Origin: Staphylococcus pragensis
GTDB taxonomy: Bacteria > Bacillota > Bacilli > Staphylococcales > Staphylococcaceae
Length of the DNA: 64,000 bases
Direction of reading: 5' to 3'
Assembly (NCBI RefSeq): GCF_004785665.1
Contig: NZ_SRPJ01000001.1
Location: 496,001-560,000, forward strand
Shown: piece after piece, positions 10,687-17,839 of the stretch
Layout of the letters: the number at the start of each line of letters is the position of its first letter
Numbering within the stretch: the first letter of the stretch is position 1
The notes under the pieces: generated by a model
Databases searched by the model: none
What the model saw: the letters and a program-made list of their open reading frames with translations, nothing else
Told to the model about the DNA's origin: nothing
Made by a program: the position numbers and the translations under genes

Positions 10687-10733
10687 ACACTTAGGCATGC
10701 TTTAGTGTTTTACATTAAAGCATGCCTAAGTGT
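10687..10733 (+). terminator. Perfect 18-bp hairpin after the murI-rdgB-phosphodiesterase operon
   Basis: ACACTTAGGCATGCTTTA (10687-10704) pairs without mismatch with its complement at 10716-10733. The downstream CATTTTATAA has only a short T run. Probably a terminator, possibly a weak one. Confidence 0.65.
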
Positions 10734-10853
10734 CATTTTATAAATACATTACTTAACCATTGCCCTATAAATATTTTTAAATACAATGTAAAAGTGATAG
10801 TAATAATTATACTTAATTAGTGAAAAATATAAACTTTTTTTATATCAAAGCTA

Positions 10854-10882
10854 TTGCTAAATGACTTTTCTTTAGCTATAAT
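10854..10882 (+). promoter_or_regulatory. Sigma-A promoter of tRNA-Arg
   Basis: TTGCTA (10854-10859), a 17-bp spacer and TATAAT (10877-10882), ending 22 bases before the tRNA. A near-consensus sigma-A promoter in the right place. Confidence 0.75.
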
Positions 10883-10904
10883 AATTCTTGTGTTAAAAAA
10901 TCAT

Positions 10905-10978
10905 GTCCTGGTAGCTCAGCTGGATAGAGCAATGGCCTTCTAAGCCATCGGTCGGGGGTTCGAATCCCTCCCAGGACG
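10905..10978 (+). tRNA. tRNA-Arg (anticodon UCU)
   Basis: Cloverleaf: acceptor GTCCTGG pairs with CCAGGAC. The D arm is GCTC/GAGC. The anticodon stem ATGGC/GCCAT encloses CTTCTAA with anticodon TCT. The T arm contains GGTTCGAATCC. G at 10978 is the discriminator and CCA is not encoded. It reads AGA and AGG codons. It stands alone with its own promoter and terminator, immediately upstream of the PSM-beta genes. Confidence 0.97.
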
Positions 10979-10984
10979 CTATAA

Positions 10985-11017
10985 AACTCCGCAACCTATA
11001 TGGTTGTGGAGTTTTTT
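10985..11017 (+). terminator. Terminator after tRNA-Arg
   Basis: AACTCCGCAACC (10985-10996) pairs with GGTTGTGGAGTT (11002-11013) around TATAT, then TTTTTT. Confidence 0.92.
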
Positions 11018-11153
11018 GTTTATTTAAATAGTTGAACCTCATAATTTTAATTTTAAATTCCTTCTATATGCATATTCTCTCTTGTTTTTAATTCTCAAAC
11101 TTTCCTATTAAGTCGACAAATAATAATTTCAAGACAAAAAAGATAATAGTTAT

Positions 11154-11169
11154 TTGTAAGCGCTTTCTA
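11154..11169. promoter_or_regulatory. cre-like (CcpA) site upstream of PSM-beta genes
   Basis: TTGTAAGCGCTTTCTA fits TGWNANCGNTNWCA except for its final A. It lies about 75 bp upstream of the AgrA-type repeats. CcpA control of these toxin genes is a prediction. Confidence 0.5.
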
Positions 11170-11231
11170 ACTTGTATGTATTAAGCATACATATTTGCAT
11201 CCCTAACTGTCTAATTTGAAACACAAAAGAA

Positions 11232-11261
11232 ACAGTTTTGATGTGAAAGTTTCAAGTTAAG
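11232..11261 (+). promoter_or_regulatory. Putative AgrA-binding direct repeats
   Basis: ACAGTTTTG (11232-11240) and CAAGTTAAG (11253-11261) are 9-bp direct repeats with an exact 12-bp spacer. This is the known geometry of AgrA sites (ACAGTTAAG-like repeats, 12-bp spacer). In S. aureus AgrA activates psm genes directly. The individual repeats are imperfect, so binding is inferred. Confidence 0.6.
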
Positions 11262-11390
11262 AAAAAATATGCCATAAGTTGTACATACCCTTTATAGTAT
11301 AAGTATCAAAACGATAGCTAAACAAAAACAAAGCAACAACCTAGTAATCGTTTTATAAATTTACCAACAACTTTCTAAGGAGTGTATAAA

Positions 11391-11525
11391 ATGGAAGGTT
11401 TATTCAACTCAATTAAAGATACAGTAACAGCAGGCATTAACAGTGACTGGAGCAAGTTAGGTACAAGCATTGTAGGTATCGTAGAAAACGGTGTAGGTTT
11501 ACTAAGCAAATACTTAGGTTTTTAA
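11391..11525 (+). CDS. Beta-class phenol-soluble modulin (copy 1)
   Basis: A 44-residue secreted amphipathic peptide without a signal sequence. It starts MEGLFNSIKDTV and has the shared core [14 protein letters not shown], ending LLSKYLGF. The N terminus resembles S. aureus PSM-beta1. PSM-betas are surfactant peptides linked to biofilm structure and detachment and are exported by the Pmt ABC transporter. AAGGAGTG precedes the ATG. It is the first of seven tandem copies and the one next to the AgrA-type site. With copy 2 it forms the MExLF/AGIN subgroup. Confidence 0.93.
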   Translation: MEGLFNSIKDTVTAGINSDWSKLGTSIVGIVENGVGLLSKYLGF

Positions 11526-11565
11526 TAAATAAATTACTATATAGAACACAAAGGAGATCATTAAC

Positions 11566-11700
11566 ATGGAAAAATTATTCGACGCAATTAGAGGTACAGT
11601 AGACGCAGGAATCAATCATGATTGGACAAAATTAGGTACAAACATCGTAGGTATCGTAGAAAACGGCGTAAGCATTTTAGGTAAATACTTAGGTTTCTAA
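11566..11700 (+). CDS. Beta-class phenol-soluble modulin (copy 2)
   Basis: A 44-residue peptide starting [17 protein letters not shown], with the conserved [17 protein letters not shown] and a GKYLGF end. It belongs with copy 1 by its N terminus and its YLGF tail. AAGGAG lies about 10 bases upstream of the ATG. The residue before IVGIV is Asn rather than Ser, which is unique in this array. No signal peptide is present, as expected for a PSM. Confidence 0.93.
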   Translation: MEKLFDAIRGTVDAGINHDWTKLGTNIVGIVENGVSILGKYLGF

Positions 11701-11770
11701 TTTAACCTTACTATTCATATATCACTAAATATTTTCAAAAAATATAAATTAAAGAAATGGAGAGATTATA

Positions 11771-11905
11771 ATGCAAAAATTAGCAGAAGCAATCGCAAAC
11801 ACAGTACAAGCAGGTCAAGGACATGACTGGAGTAAATTAGGTACAAGCATCGTAGGTATCGTAGAAAATGGCGTAAGCGTATTAGGTAAATTATTCGGAT
11901 TCTAA
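11771..11905 (+). CDS. Beta-class phenol-soluble modulin (copy 3)
   Basis: A 44-residue peptide starting [20 protein letters not shown], with core [18 protein letters not shown] and end KLFGF. It begins the second subgroup (LAEAIAN, QAGQ), which resembles S. aureus PSM-beta2 at its N terminus. GGAGAG lies upstream of the ATG. Copies 6 and 7 share its first ten residues exactly; copy 3 differs from them mainly in SKLG and the VSVLGKLF tail. Confidence 0.93.
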   Translation: MQKLAEAIANTVQAGQGHDWSKLGTSIVGIVENGVSVLGKLFGF

Positions 11906-11968
11906 TAAAAACTGAATGTTCATCAATCACTTAGTTAAAAAATAATAATAACGAATGGAGCGATTCAC

Positions 11969-12103
11969 ATGTCAAAATTAGTAGAAGCAATTTCAAACGC
12001 AGTACAAGCAGGTCAAGCACACGATTGGGCTAAATTAGGTACAAGCATCGTAGGTATCGTAGAAAACGGTGTAGGTTTCTTAGGAAAAATCTTCGGTTTC
12101 TAA
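11969..12103 (+). CDS. Beta-class phenol-soluble modulin (copy 4)
   Basis: A 44-residue peptide starting [20 protein letters not shown] and ending GFLGKIFGF. It differs from copy 5 by a single residue (Asn10 here, Ser10 there). The two genes and their leaders are nearly identical, with start sites exactly 198 bp apart, which points to a recent tandem duplication. GGAGCG lies upstream of the ATG. Confidence 0.93.
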   Translation: MSKLVEAISNAVQAGQAHDWAKLGTSIVGIVENGVGFLGKIFGF

Positions 12104-12166
12104 TAAAAAACTGAATGTTCATAAATCAAATTAGTTAATAAATAAAAAAAGAATGGAGCGATTCAC

Positions 12167-12301
12167 ATGTCAAAATTAGTAGAAGCAATTTCAAGCGCAG
12201 TACAAGCAGGTCAAGCACACGATTGGGCTAAATTAGGTACAAGCATCGTAGGTATCGTAGAAAACGGTGTAGGTTTCTTAGGAAAAATCTTCGGTTTCTA
12301 A
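12167..12301 (+). CDS. Beta-class phenol-soluble modulin (copy 5)
   Basis: A 44-residue peptide, [20 protein letters not shown] to GFLGKIFGF. It is the near-twin of copy 4, with one Asn-to-Ser change at residue 10. The leader, with GAATGGAGCGATTCAC before the ATG, is shared with copy 4. Its function as a secreted amphipathic helix is inferred from the family. Confidence 0.93.
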   Translation: MSKLVEAISSAVQAGQAHDWAKLGTSIVGIVENGVGFLGKIFGF

Positions 12302-12368
12302 TAAGCACTAAACATTCATAAAAACTTAGTTTTCAAAATATATAAAATAATGGAATGGAGAGATTATA

Positions 12369-12503
12369 ATGCAAAAATTAGCAGAAGCAATCGCAAACAC
12401 AGTACAAGCAGGTCAAGGACACGACTGGGCTAAATTAGGTACAAGCATCGTAGGTATCGTAGAAAACGGTGTAGGCGCACTAGGAAAAATCTTCGGTTTC
12501 TAA
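12369..12503 (+). CDS. Beta-class phenol-soluble modulin (copy 6)
   Basis: A 44-residue peptide, [20 protein letters not shown] with core [14 protein letters not shown] and end GALGKIFGF. It differs from copy 7 only at residue 11 (Thr here, Ala there). The spacer after it repeats the one before it (TAATAAGCACTAAACATTC). It looks like a hybrid of a copy-3-like head and a copy-5-like tail, suggesting recombination within the array. Confidence 0.93.
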   Translation: MQKLAEAIANTVQAGQGHDWAKLGTSIVGIVENGVGALGKIFGF

Positions 12504-12568
12504 TAAGCACTAAACATTCATAAAAGTTTAATTTTCAAAACAAAAAATAATGGAATGGAGAGATTATA

Positions 12569-12703
12569 ATGCAAAAATTAGCAGAAGCAATCGCAAACGC
12601 AGTACAAGCAGGTCAAGGACACGACTGGGCTAAATTAGGTACAAGCATCGTAGGCATCGTAGAAAACGGTGTAGGTGCACTAGGTAAAATTTTCGGTTTC
12701 TAA
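12569..12703 (+). CDS. Beta-class phenol-soluble modulin (copy 7)
   Basis: A 44-residue peptide, [20 protein letters not shown] to GALGKIFGF, the last copy. It starts 200 bp after copy 6 and differs from it at one residue. A strong terminator follows within 20 bp, closing the array. All seven copies keep Trp in the DW position, have no Cys and are exactly 44 codons. Confidence 0.93.
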   Translation: MQKLAEAIANAVQAGQGHDWAKLGTSIVGIVENGVGALGKIFGF

Positions 12704-12722
12704 TAGATGAATATTAATGATT

Positions 12723-12752
12723 GACCAGGGCAAGCGCTCTGGTCTTTTTTTG
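12723..12752 (+). terminator. Terminator after the PSM-beta array
   Basis: GACCAG (12723-12728) pairs with CTGGTC (12739-12744) around an inner GGC/GCT stem, then a run of seven T. Confidence 0.9.
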
Positions 12753-12841
12753 TGTGTATTATTTGTTTGTTACAAAAATTTGTTAAAATATATCTTATAA
12801 AGAAAATTCTATTTATACAAAATTGATTAAGGATGTTAAAT

Positions 12842-13537
12842 ATGAAATATAATACGATATTGTTAGACTTTGATGATACGCTTGTTGATTTTTATGATGC
12901 AGAAGATAAGGCGTTTCACAATATGGCGAAATTTTACAATCATTATCCTACAGAAAAAGACTTTCAATTTTTTAAAAAAGTTAATCAAGCGCATTGGGAA
13001 GCTTTTCAAAAAAATGAATTAACTAAAGAAGAAGTGCTTTCACATCGTTTTATCGAATACTTTGGTCACTATGGCATAGAAGTGGATGGAAAAGAAGCAG
13101 ATATTAGATTTAGAGATGAGTTAGCTAAAGCACCAGTGAAATATTTCGACTTGGCTTTAGAAACGATTGATCGTTTAGCTCAAATATGCGATTTATATAT
13201 AGTGACTAATGGTGTAACTGATACTCAGAAACGTCGAATTGCGCAATTAGATTTTAAAGATGTATTTGCGGGTGTATTTATTTCGGAAGAAAAAGGTTAC
13301 CAAAAACCGATGCCTGAATTTTTTGATTATGTATATGAACGTATTGGAAAAGATAAAAAAGATTATTCATTAATCGTAGGAGATTCCTTAACATCTGATG
13401 TGTTAGGTGGAAAAAATGCTGGTATAGCAACTTGTTGGTTTAATTATAGAGATAAAAATAATGATTCTGATATTAAACCAGATTACGAAATCAAGAATTT
13501 AAGTGAATTAGTAGAAATTGTGGAAAAAGAAGAGTAA
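12842..13537 (+). CDS. YjjG-type HAD-family hydrolase (noncanonical nucleotidase-like)
   Basis: A 231-residue HAD phosphatase. The nucleophile motif is DFDDTL near residue 9. A helical cap covers about 18-90. Motif II TNGV is near 117, the Lys region EKGYQKP near 150 and the acidic motif GDSLTSD near 180. The pattern fits the YjjG/YfnB group, which removes phosphate from pyrimidine nucleotides; the actual substrate here is unknown. The ATG at 12842 is preferred because AAGGA (12829-12833) is 8 bases upstream; the in-frame ATG at 12833 overlaps that site. It has the same place downstream of psm-beta genes in S. aureus. Confidence 0.88.
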   Translation: MKYNTILLDFDDTLVDFYDAEDKAFHNMAKFYNHYPTEKDFQFFKKVNQAHWEAFQKNELTKEEVLSHRFIEYFGHYGIEVDGKEADIRFRDELAKAPVKYFDLALETIDRLAQICDLYIVTNGVTDTQKRRIAQLDFKDVFAGVFISEEKGYQKPMPEFFDYVYERIGKDKKDYSLIVGDSLTSDVLGGKNAGIATCWFNYRDKNNDSDIKPDYEIKNLSELVEIVEKEE

Positions 13538-13545
13538 GTAAAAGG

Positions 13546-13592
13546 GCGGATTAGAAATTGAATGGTTTTAACTTCTAATCCGCTCTAATTTA
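13546..13592. terminator. Terminator between HAD gene and acetyltransferase gene
   Basis: GCGGATTAGAA (13546-13556) pairs with TTCTAATCCGC (13573-13583). It lies between convergent genes and may serve both strands; neither side has a long T run. Confidence 0.65.
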
Positions 13593-13643
13593 ACTAAATG
13601 ATAGCATTTCAAGATAAAAAATAATTTAAATGAGTTTAATTTG

Positions 13644-14093
13644 CTATTTATTGTCAGGTGACCAAACTAGCACATCATGGCCTTCTGGATTTTTAGCATT
13701 TACATCTTCGAATTCGTGATTAATAAAAAATTGTTTAGAGTCTTGACGAGCAATAGCTTTTATTGGCGTATTGAATGATTTAGCGAAATCAATTAATTCT
13801 TTCGCATAACCACGATTTTTATAATTCTCTAATACTTCTAATTTCCATAATAATAAATAATCATCATATTCTGGGAAATAGCTTTCTTCTACGTCGCCTT
13901 TTTTTAATAAAGCCATGCGAGCGACTAAATTTTCACCATTAAAAATGCCATAAAATGGTGATTCTGAACTTGCATCGATCATTTGACCTTTTAACTCTTC
14001 AACCATATATAAGTCTTTGTTGCCAAACTCTCTAAATGCTTCGAATAGTTCATCTGTTTTATAATTAATTTCTAGATGTTTAACTTCGCTCAT
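13644..14093 (-). CDS. GNAT-family N-acetyltransferase, YlbP-like
   Basis: A 149-residue protein of the YlbP type, found beside bshC and mraZ in Bacilli. The GNAT core is visible: substrate strand FYGIFNGENLVARMALL (about 50-66), LWKLEVLENYKNRGYAKELIDFA with the acetyl-CoA loop (about 84-107) and a C-terminal strand with FFINHEF. The acceptor is not known. The ATG at 14093 has GGGGAG seven bases upstream; an in-frame TTG three codons earlier is less likely. It is divergent from bshC and convergent with the HAD gene. Confidence 0.85.
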   Translation of the reverse strand: MSEVKHLEINYKTDELFEAFREFGNKDLYMVEELKGQMIDASSESPFYGIFNGENLVARMALLKKGDVEESYFPEYDDYLLLWKLEVLENYKNRGYAKELIDFAKSFNTPIKAIARQDSKQFFINHEFEDVNAKNPEGHDVLVWSPDNK

Positions 14094-14286
14094 GTTCAAT
14101 CTCCCCTTTGTTCTTTTTATCTATTATAACGTATATATTGTGTAAATTTCATTTATTTATGGATTAATTATTAAAATAGTAAGACAAATTATAAAAGAAA
14201 CTTTAAATATTTAAGCCGTTAAATTGTCAGATAAGGATATAATCTTTATACTATATGAGTAATAGCTATGTTGAAGGAGTATGGAT

Positions 14287-15900
14287 ATGGACTGTCAAGT
14301 AACATATTTTAAAGAAAAAGATTCGTTTATTACAAGATTGAAAAATAGCGATGAACAATTATTAAAATTTTATCAATATAACCCTAATGAGAAGGCAAGT
14401 TTTGATGAGCGTATGAAACAGCCTAGTAATGGCAGGGAACAGCAATTAAGTCAAATCATTGCTTCATATATGGAAGATCTTAAACTTTCAGAGGCGCAAC
14501 AACGACATCTTAAAGCATTATCTGACGGCGCTAAAGTTGTGATTGGCGGTCAACAGGCGGGACTATTTGGTGGTCCGTTGTATACCTTCCATAAAATTCT
14601 TTCGATAGTAACTTTAAGTCATCAATTAAGTCAAACGTATGATAAAACAGTGGTGCCAGTATTTTGGATTGCTGGAGAAGATCATGATTTCGATGAAGTG
14701 AATCATACATATGTTTTCAATGCAAAAGAGGCTCAATTGCGCAAAGTGAAATATCATACAATGACGCCACCAGAATCTAATGTTTCACGTTATTCGCCTG
14801 ATAAAGAAGCACTAGTTGATGCGTTAAAAAGCTTTTTCAAAGAATTAAAAGAAACTGAGCATACAAAGTTGCTTTATTCACTTTGTTTAAACATTATTGA
14901 ACAATATGAGTCTTGGACAGATATGTTCAAAGCTTTACTTCATGAAGTTTTTAAAGAATATGGCGTATTGTTTATTGATGCACAATATAAAGAATTAAGA
15001 GAACTTGAGAAGCCTATTTTAAAAGAAATGATTGAACAACATGAAAAGATTGATCATGCATTTAGAAATACACAAGCGCAAACGACGCAATCTGGCTTGA
15101 ACCAAATGATACAGACGGACACGAATGTGCATCTCTTCCTTCATGAAGATAATATGAGACAGTTATTATCTAAAGATGGAGATCATTTCAAATTAAGTAA
15201 ATCTGAAATAGAGTATTCTAAAGAAGAAATATTGAAATTAGTCGACACAGAACCACACCGTTTTTCAAATAATGTAGTGACGAGACCGGTTATGGAGGAA
15301 TGGCTCTTTAATACGGTAGCATTTATTGGGGGACCAAGTGAAATTAAATACTGGGCTGAGCTCAATGAGGTGTTTAAGTTATTAAAAATAGAGATGCCAA
15401 TTGTAATGCCTCGTTTAAAAATGACATATATGACACAAAGAACTGATAAATTATTGAATCAATATCAGTTAGATGTGCAACAAGTGATTGAAAATGGCAT
15501 AGAAGAGGATAGAACAAAATTTGTTCGTGAAAAAGCGTCCGAGTCATTTATTCAACAAGTTGAAAAACTTAAAGAAGATCATGCTAGAATATATCAACAT
15601 TTATTAGATGAAGTAAAAGATAATCAGAATAATATTAATTTAGTTGAAAAAAATAGTGAAATTCACAATGCTCAATATGATTATCTGCTTCAACGTTATT
15701 TACTCAACATTGAACGTGAAAATGATATTAGCATGAGACATTTTAGAGAACTTGAATACGTATTACATCCAATGGGCGGATTACAAGAAAGAATATGGAA
15801 TCCACTACAAATTATGAATGAATTTGGGATAGATGTGTTCAGTCCCTCCACTTATCCACCACTTGAATATACATTTAATCAAATCATTGTAAAACCTTGA
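14287..15900 (+). CDS. bshC: Putative cysteine ligase BshC (bacillithiol biosynthesis)
   Basis: A 537-residue BshC, needed for the last step of bacillithiol synthesis (adding cysteine to GlcN-malate). Clear family segments are [21 protein letters not shown] (near 81-101), [19 protein letters not shown] (near 123), [12 protein letters not shown] (near 277), [11 protein letters not shown] (near 347) and [17 protein letters not shown] near the C terminus. An internal coiled coil lies around 400-460. The ATG at 14287 is chosen because AAGGAG (14274-14279) is 7 bases upstream; the ATG at 14281 is too close. A strong terminator follows. Confidence 0.95.
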   Translation: MDCQVTYFKEKDSFITRLKNSDEQLLKFYQYNPNEKASFDERMKQPSNGREQQLSQIIASYMEDLKLSEAQQRHLKALSDGAKVVIGGQQAGLFGGPLYTFHKILSIVTLSHQLSQTYDKTVVPVFWIAGEDHDFDEVNHTYVFNAKEAQLRKVKYHTMTPPESNVSRYSPDKEALVDALKSFFKELKETEHTKLLYSLCLNIIEQYESWTDMFKALLHEVFKEYGVLFIDAQYKELRELEKPILKEMIEQHEKIDHAFRNTQAQTTQSGLNQMIQTDTNVHLFLHEDNMRQLLSKDGDHFKLSKSEIEYSKEEILKLVDTEPHRFSNNVVTRPVMEEWLFNTVAFIGGPSEIKYWAELNEVFKLLKIEMPIVMPRLKMTYMTQRTDKLLNQYQLDVQQVIENGIEEDRTKFVREKASESFIQQVEKLKEDHARIYQHLLDEVKDNQNNINLVEKNSEIHNAQYDYLLQRYLLNIERENDISMRHFRELEYVLHPMGGLQERIWNPLQIMNEFGIDVFSPSTYPPLEYTFNQIIVKP

Positions 15901-15910
15901 TTTTATAGAG

Positions 15911-15952
15911 AAATGCCTATTTTATCCCTGTGATAAAATAGGCATTTTTTTT
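15911..15952 (+). terminator. Terminator after bshC
   Basis: A 16-bp stem AAATGCCTATTTTATC (15911-15926) pairs with GATAAAATAGGCATTT (15932-15947), followed by a T run to 15952. Confidence 0.93.
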
Positions 15953-15980
15953 GTCGAAAAAAGGAATTTTAAGATATTTT
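15951..15980 (+). promoter_or_regulatory. Possible promoter of the dcw cluster
   Basis: TTGTCG (15951-15956), 18-bp spacer, TATTTT (15975-15980). Weakly matching boxes, but placed directly before the GTGG repeats and mraZ. Confidence 0.4.
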
Positions 15981-15989
15981 ACATAATTA

Positions 15990-16013
15990 GTGGAGGATAG
16001 TGGTGAGATGTGG
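15990..16013 (+). promoter_or_regulatory. MraZ operator: three GTGG repeats at 10-bp period
   Basis: GTGG occurs at 15990, 16000 and 16010, exactly 10 bp apart, about 30 bp before mraZ. MraZ proteins of other bacteria bind tandem TGGG- or GTG-containing repeats with a 10-bp period in their own promoter. This is the likely autoregulatory site. Confidence 0.6.
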
Positions 16014-16042
16014 TAAATTATAAATAAGGTGAGGTGATAATA

Positions 16043-16474
16043 ATGTTCATGGGAGAGTACGAGCATCAACTAGATACGAAGGGTCGTATGATTATTCCTG
16101 CAAAGTTTAGATACGACTTAAGTGAACGATTTATTATCACACGAGGCCTTGATAAATGTTTGTTTGGTTACACACTTGAAGAATGGCAACAGATTGAAGA
16201 GAAAATGAAAACCTTACCTATGACAAAAAAAGACGCACGTAAGTTTATGCGTATGTTCTTCTCTGGTGCAATCGAAGTGGAGCTAGATAAACAAGGGCGT
16301 ATTAATATTCCGCAGAATTTGAGGAAGTACGCTAATTTAACTAAAGAATGTACAGTAATAGGCGTTTCCAATCGAATTGAGATTTGGGATCGAGAAACAT
16401 GGAATGATTTCTATGATGAATCTGAAGAAAGTTTCGAAGATATTGCTGAAGATTTAATAGATTTTGATTTTTAA
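16043..16474 (+). CDS. mraZ: Transcriptional regulator MraZ
   Basis: A 143-residue MraZ with two SpoVT/AbrB-type repeats: [23 protein letters not shown] (start) and [22 protein letters not shown] (about 75-96). The DxKGR and DxQGR signatures are both intact. MraZ is a ring-forming DNA-binding protein that represses the division and cell-wall cluster. The ATG at 16043 gives the usual MFMGEY start with AGGTGAGG upstream; a GTG at 16034 was rejected as it lies in the ribosome site. The stop overlaps a potential ATG at 16474, but rsmH likely begins later. Confidence 0.95.
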   Translation: MFMGEYEHQLDTKGRMIIPAKFRYDLSERFIITRGLDKCLFGYTLEEWQQIEEKMKTLPMTKKDARKFMRMFFSGAIEVELDKQGRINIPQNLRKYANLTKECTVIGVSNRIEIWDRETWNDFYDESEESFEDIAEDLIDFDF

Positions 16475-16488
16475 TGGAGGAATTTGCC

Positions 16489-17424
16489 GTGTTTCATCAT
16501 GTAAGCGTTATGCTAAAAGAGACAATTGATTATTTAGACATCAAAGAAGATGGCATATATGTAGACTGTACGCTTGGTGGTGCCGGTCATGCACTCTATT
16601 TATTAAATCAATTAAACGATGACGGTAGGTTAATTGCAATTGATCAAGATACAAATGCTTTAGAGAATGCTAAAGAAGTATTGAAAGATCATCTACACAA
16701 AGTCACGTTTGTACATAGTAATTTTAGAGAATTGACTGACATTTTAAAAAACTTAAACATTGAAAAAGTAGATGGCATCTATTATGATTTGGGCGTTTCA
16801 AGTCCACAATTAGATGTCCCTGAAAGAGGATTTAGTTATCATCACGATGCTAAACTCGATATGCGTATGGATCAAACACAAGCGTTAAATGCTTATGTGG
16901 TCGTGAATGAATGGTCTTATGAAGCGCTTGTTAAGATTTTTTATCGTTATGGTGAAGAGAAATTTTCAAAACAAATAGCGAGACGTATTGAAGCACATCG
17001 TGAACAACAACCGATTGAAACAACATTAGAGCTTGTAGATATTATTAAAGAAGGTATTCCAGCCAAAGCTCGTAGAAAAGGTGGTCATCCTGCAAAACGT
17101 GTATTTCAAGCGATTCGTATTGCAGTGAATGATGAATTATCTGCATTTGAAGATTCGATTGAACAAGCAATTGAATTAGTCAATGTAGGAGGTAGAATTT
17201 CAGTAATTACTTTCCATTCGTTGGAAGATAGATTGTGTAAGCAGATGTTCCAAGAATATGAGAAAGGACCTGACGTACCTCGAGGGTTACCAATTATTCC
17301 TGAAGAGTATACACCTAAATTAAAAAGAGTAAATCGCAAGCCCATCACTGCTACAGAAGCAGATTTAGATGAGAATAATAGAGCGCGTAGTGCAAAATTA
17401 CGTGTCGCAGAAATATTAAAATGA
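16489..17424 (+). CDS. rsmH: 16S rRNA (cytosine(1402)-N(4))-methyltransferase
   Basis: A 311-residue RsmH (MraW) that methylates N4 of C1402 in the 30S P site with SAM. The SAM region is [16 protein letters not shown] (near 29-44). [14 protein letters not shown] (near 98-111), [16 protein letters not shown] and [15 protein letters not shown] follow. The GTG at 16489 is the preferred start: GGAGG (16476-16480) is 8 bases upstream and the product begins MFHHVSVML, as in the family. An ATG at 16474 lies in the ribosome site. Second gene of the dcw cluster. Confidence 0.95.
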   Translation: MFHHVSVMLKETIDYLDIKEDGIYVDCTLGGAGHALYLLNQLNDDGRLIAIDQDTNALENAKEVLKDHLHKVTFVHSNFRELTDILKNLNIEKVDGIYYDLGVSSPQLDVPERGFSYHHDAKLDMRMDQTQALNAYVVVNEWSYEALVKIFYRYGEEKFSKQIARRIEAHREQQPIETTLELVDIIKEGIPAKARRKGGHPAKRVFQAIRIAVNDELSAFEDSIEQAIELVNVGGRISVITFHSLEDRLCKQMFQEYEKGPDVPRGLPIIPEEYTPKLKRVNRKPITATEADLDENNRARSAKLRVAEILK

Positions 17425-17437
17425 GGAGTAATTGAAG

Positions 17438-17839
17438 ATGGCTGTAGAAAAAATATATGAACCATATGAAGAAGTCCAGCACACAAGCATACCGAAACAA
17501 CAACCACAATCTGAACCTCAGACCCGCACGGTTACCAAAAAGGTGGTTGTTCAACTTACAAGGTTTGAGAAGTTTTTATACATAACACTAGTTACTGCTA
17601 TTGCTGTTATTGCAATCTATCTGCTATCTTTAAAAATGGATGCGTATGATACAAATGGTAAAATAGCAGATTTAGATCAAAGAATTGAACAACAATCTAG
17701 TGAAAATAGTGCAATAAAATCTGAAATTAAGAAAAACTCTTCTTATGAACGCATTTACAATGAAGCTAAACAACAAGGTATGAGCCTAAAGAACGATAAT
17801 GTAAAGGTAGTGCGTACTAATGGCGAAGCGAAAAATTAA
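17438..17839 (+). CDS. ftsL: Cell division protein FtsL
   Basis: A 133-residue bitopic protein. The cytoplasmic part (1-45) is rich in Gln, Pro and Thr and ends in basic TKKVVVQ. One transmembrane helix lies at about 49-69 (FLYITLVTAIAVIAIYLLSL). The outer part (70-133) is a coiled coil. FtsL binds DivIB and DivIC in the divisome. ATG 17438 follows GAGGAG at 17423-17428; an in-frame TTG at 17432 is less likely. Its end overlaps pbp1 by 20 bases. Called by position and shape, as FtsL sequences diverge. Confidence 0.92.
   Translation: MAVEKIYEPYEEVQHTSIPKQQPQSEPQTRTVTKKVVVQLTRFEKFLYITLVTAIAVIAIYLLSLKMDAYDTNGKIADLDQRIEQQSSENSAIKSEIKKNSSYERIYNEAKQQGMSLKNDNVKVVRTNGEAKN

Larger units (their letters stand above)
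11018..11390. other. Regulatory region upstream of the PSM-beta array
   Basis: About 370 bp with no ORF. It contains a cre-like site (11154-11169), a pair of AgrA-type 9-bp direct repeats (11232-11240 and 11253-11261) and a TATAGT (11293-11298) that could be the -10 box. No good -35 is present at 17 bp, as expected for an activator-dependent promoter. AAGGAGTG for the first PSM gene lies at the end. Confidence 0.6.
11391..12703 (+). repeat. Tandem array of seven PSM-beta units
   Basis: Seven coding units of identical length with start-to-start spacing of 175, 205, 198, 198, 202 and 200 bp. The coding core around GGTACAAGCATCGTAGG and the spacers of copies 3-7 are nearly the same at base level. 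This is a direct-repeat array likely to change copy number by unequal recombination. Confidence 0.9.

Noticed and set aside
11391..12703. CRISPR-like regular repeats
   Set aside because: The period is about 200 bp and each unit is a coding gene with its own ribosome site; there are no short repeats with unique spacers and no cas genes.
17106..17554. Long minus-strand frames over the end of rsmH and start of ftsL
   Set aside because: They are shadows of two well-supported plus-strand genes and lack ribosome sites.
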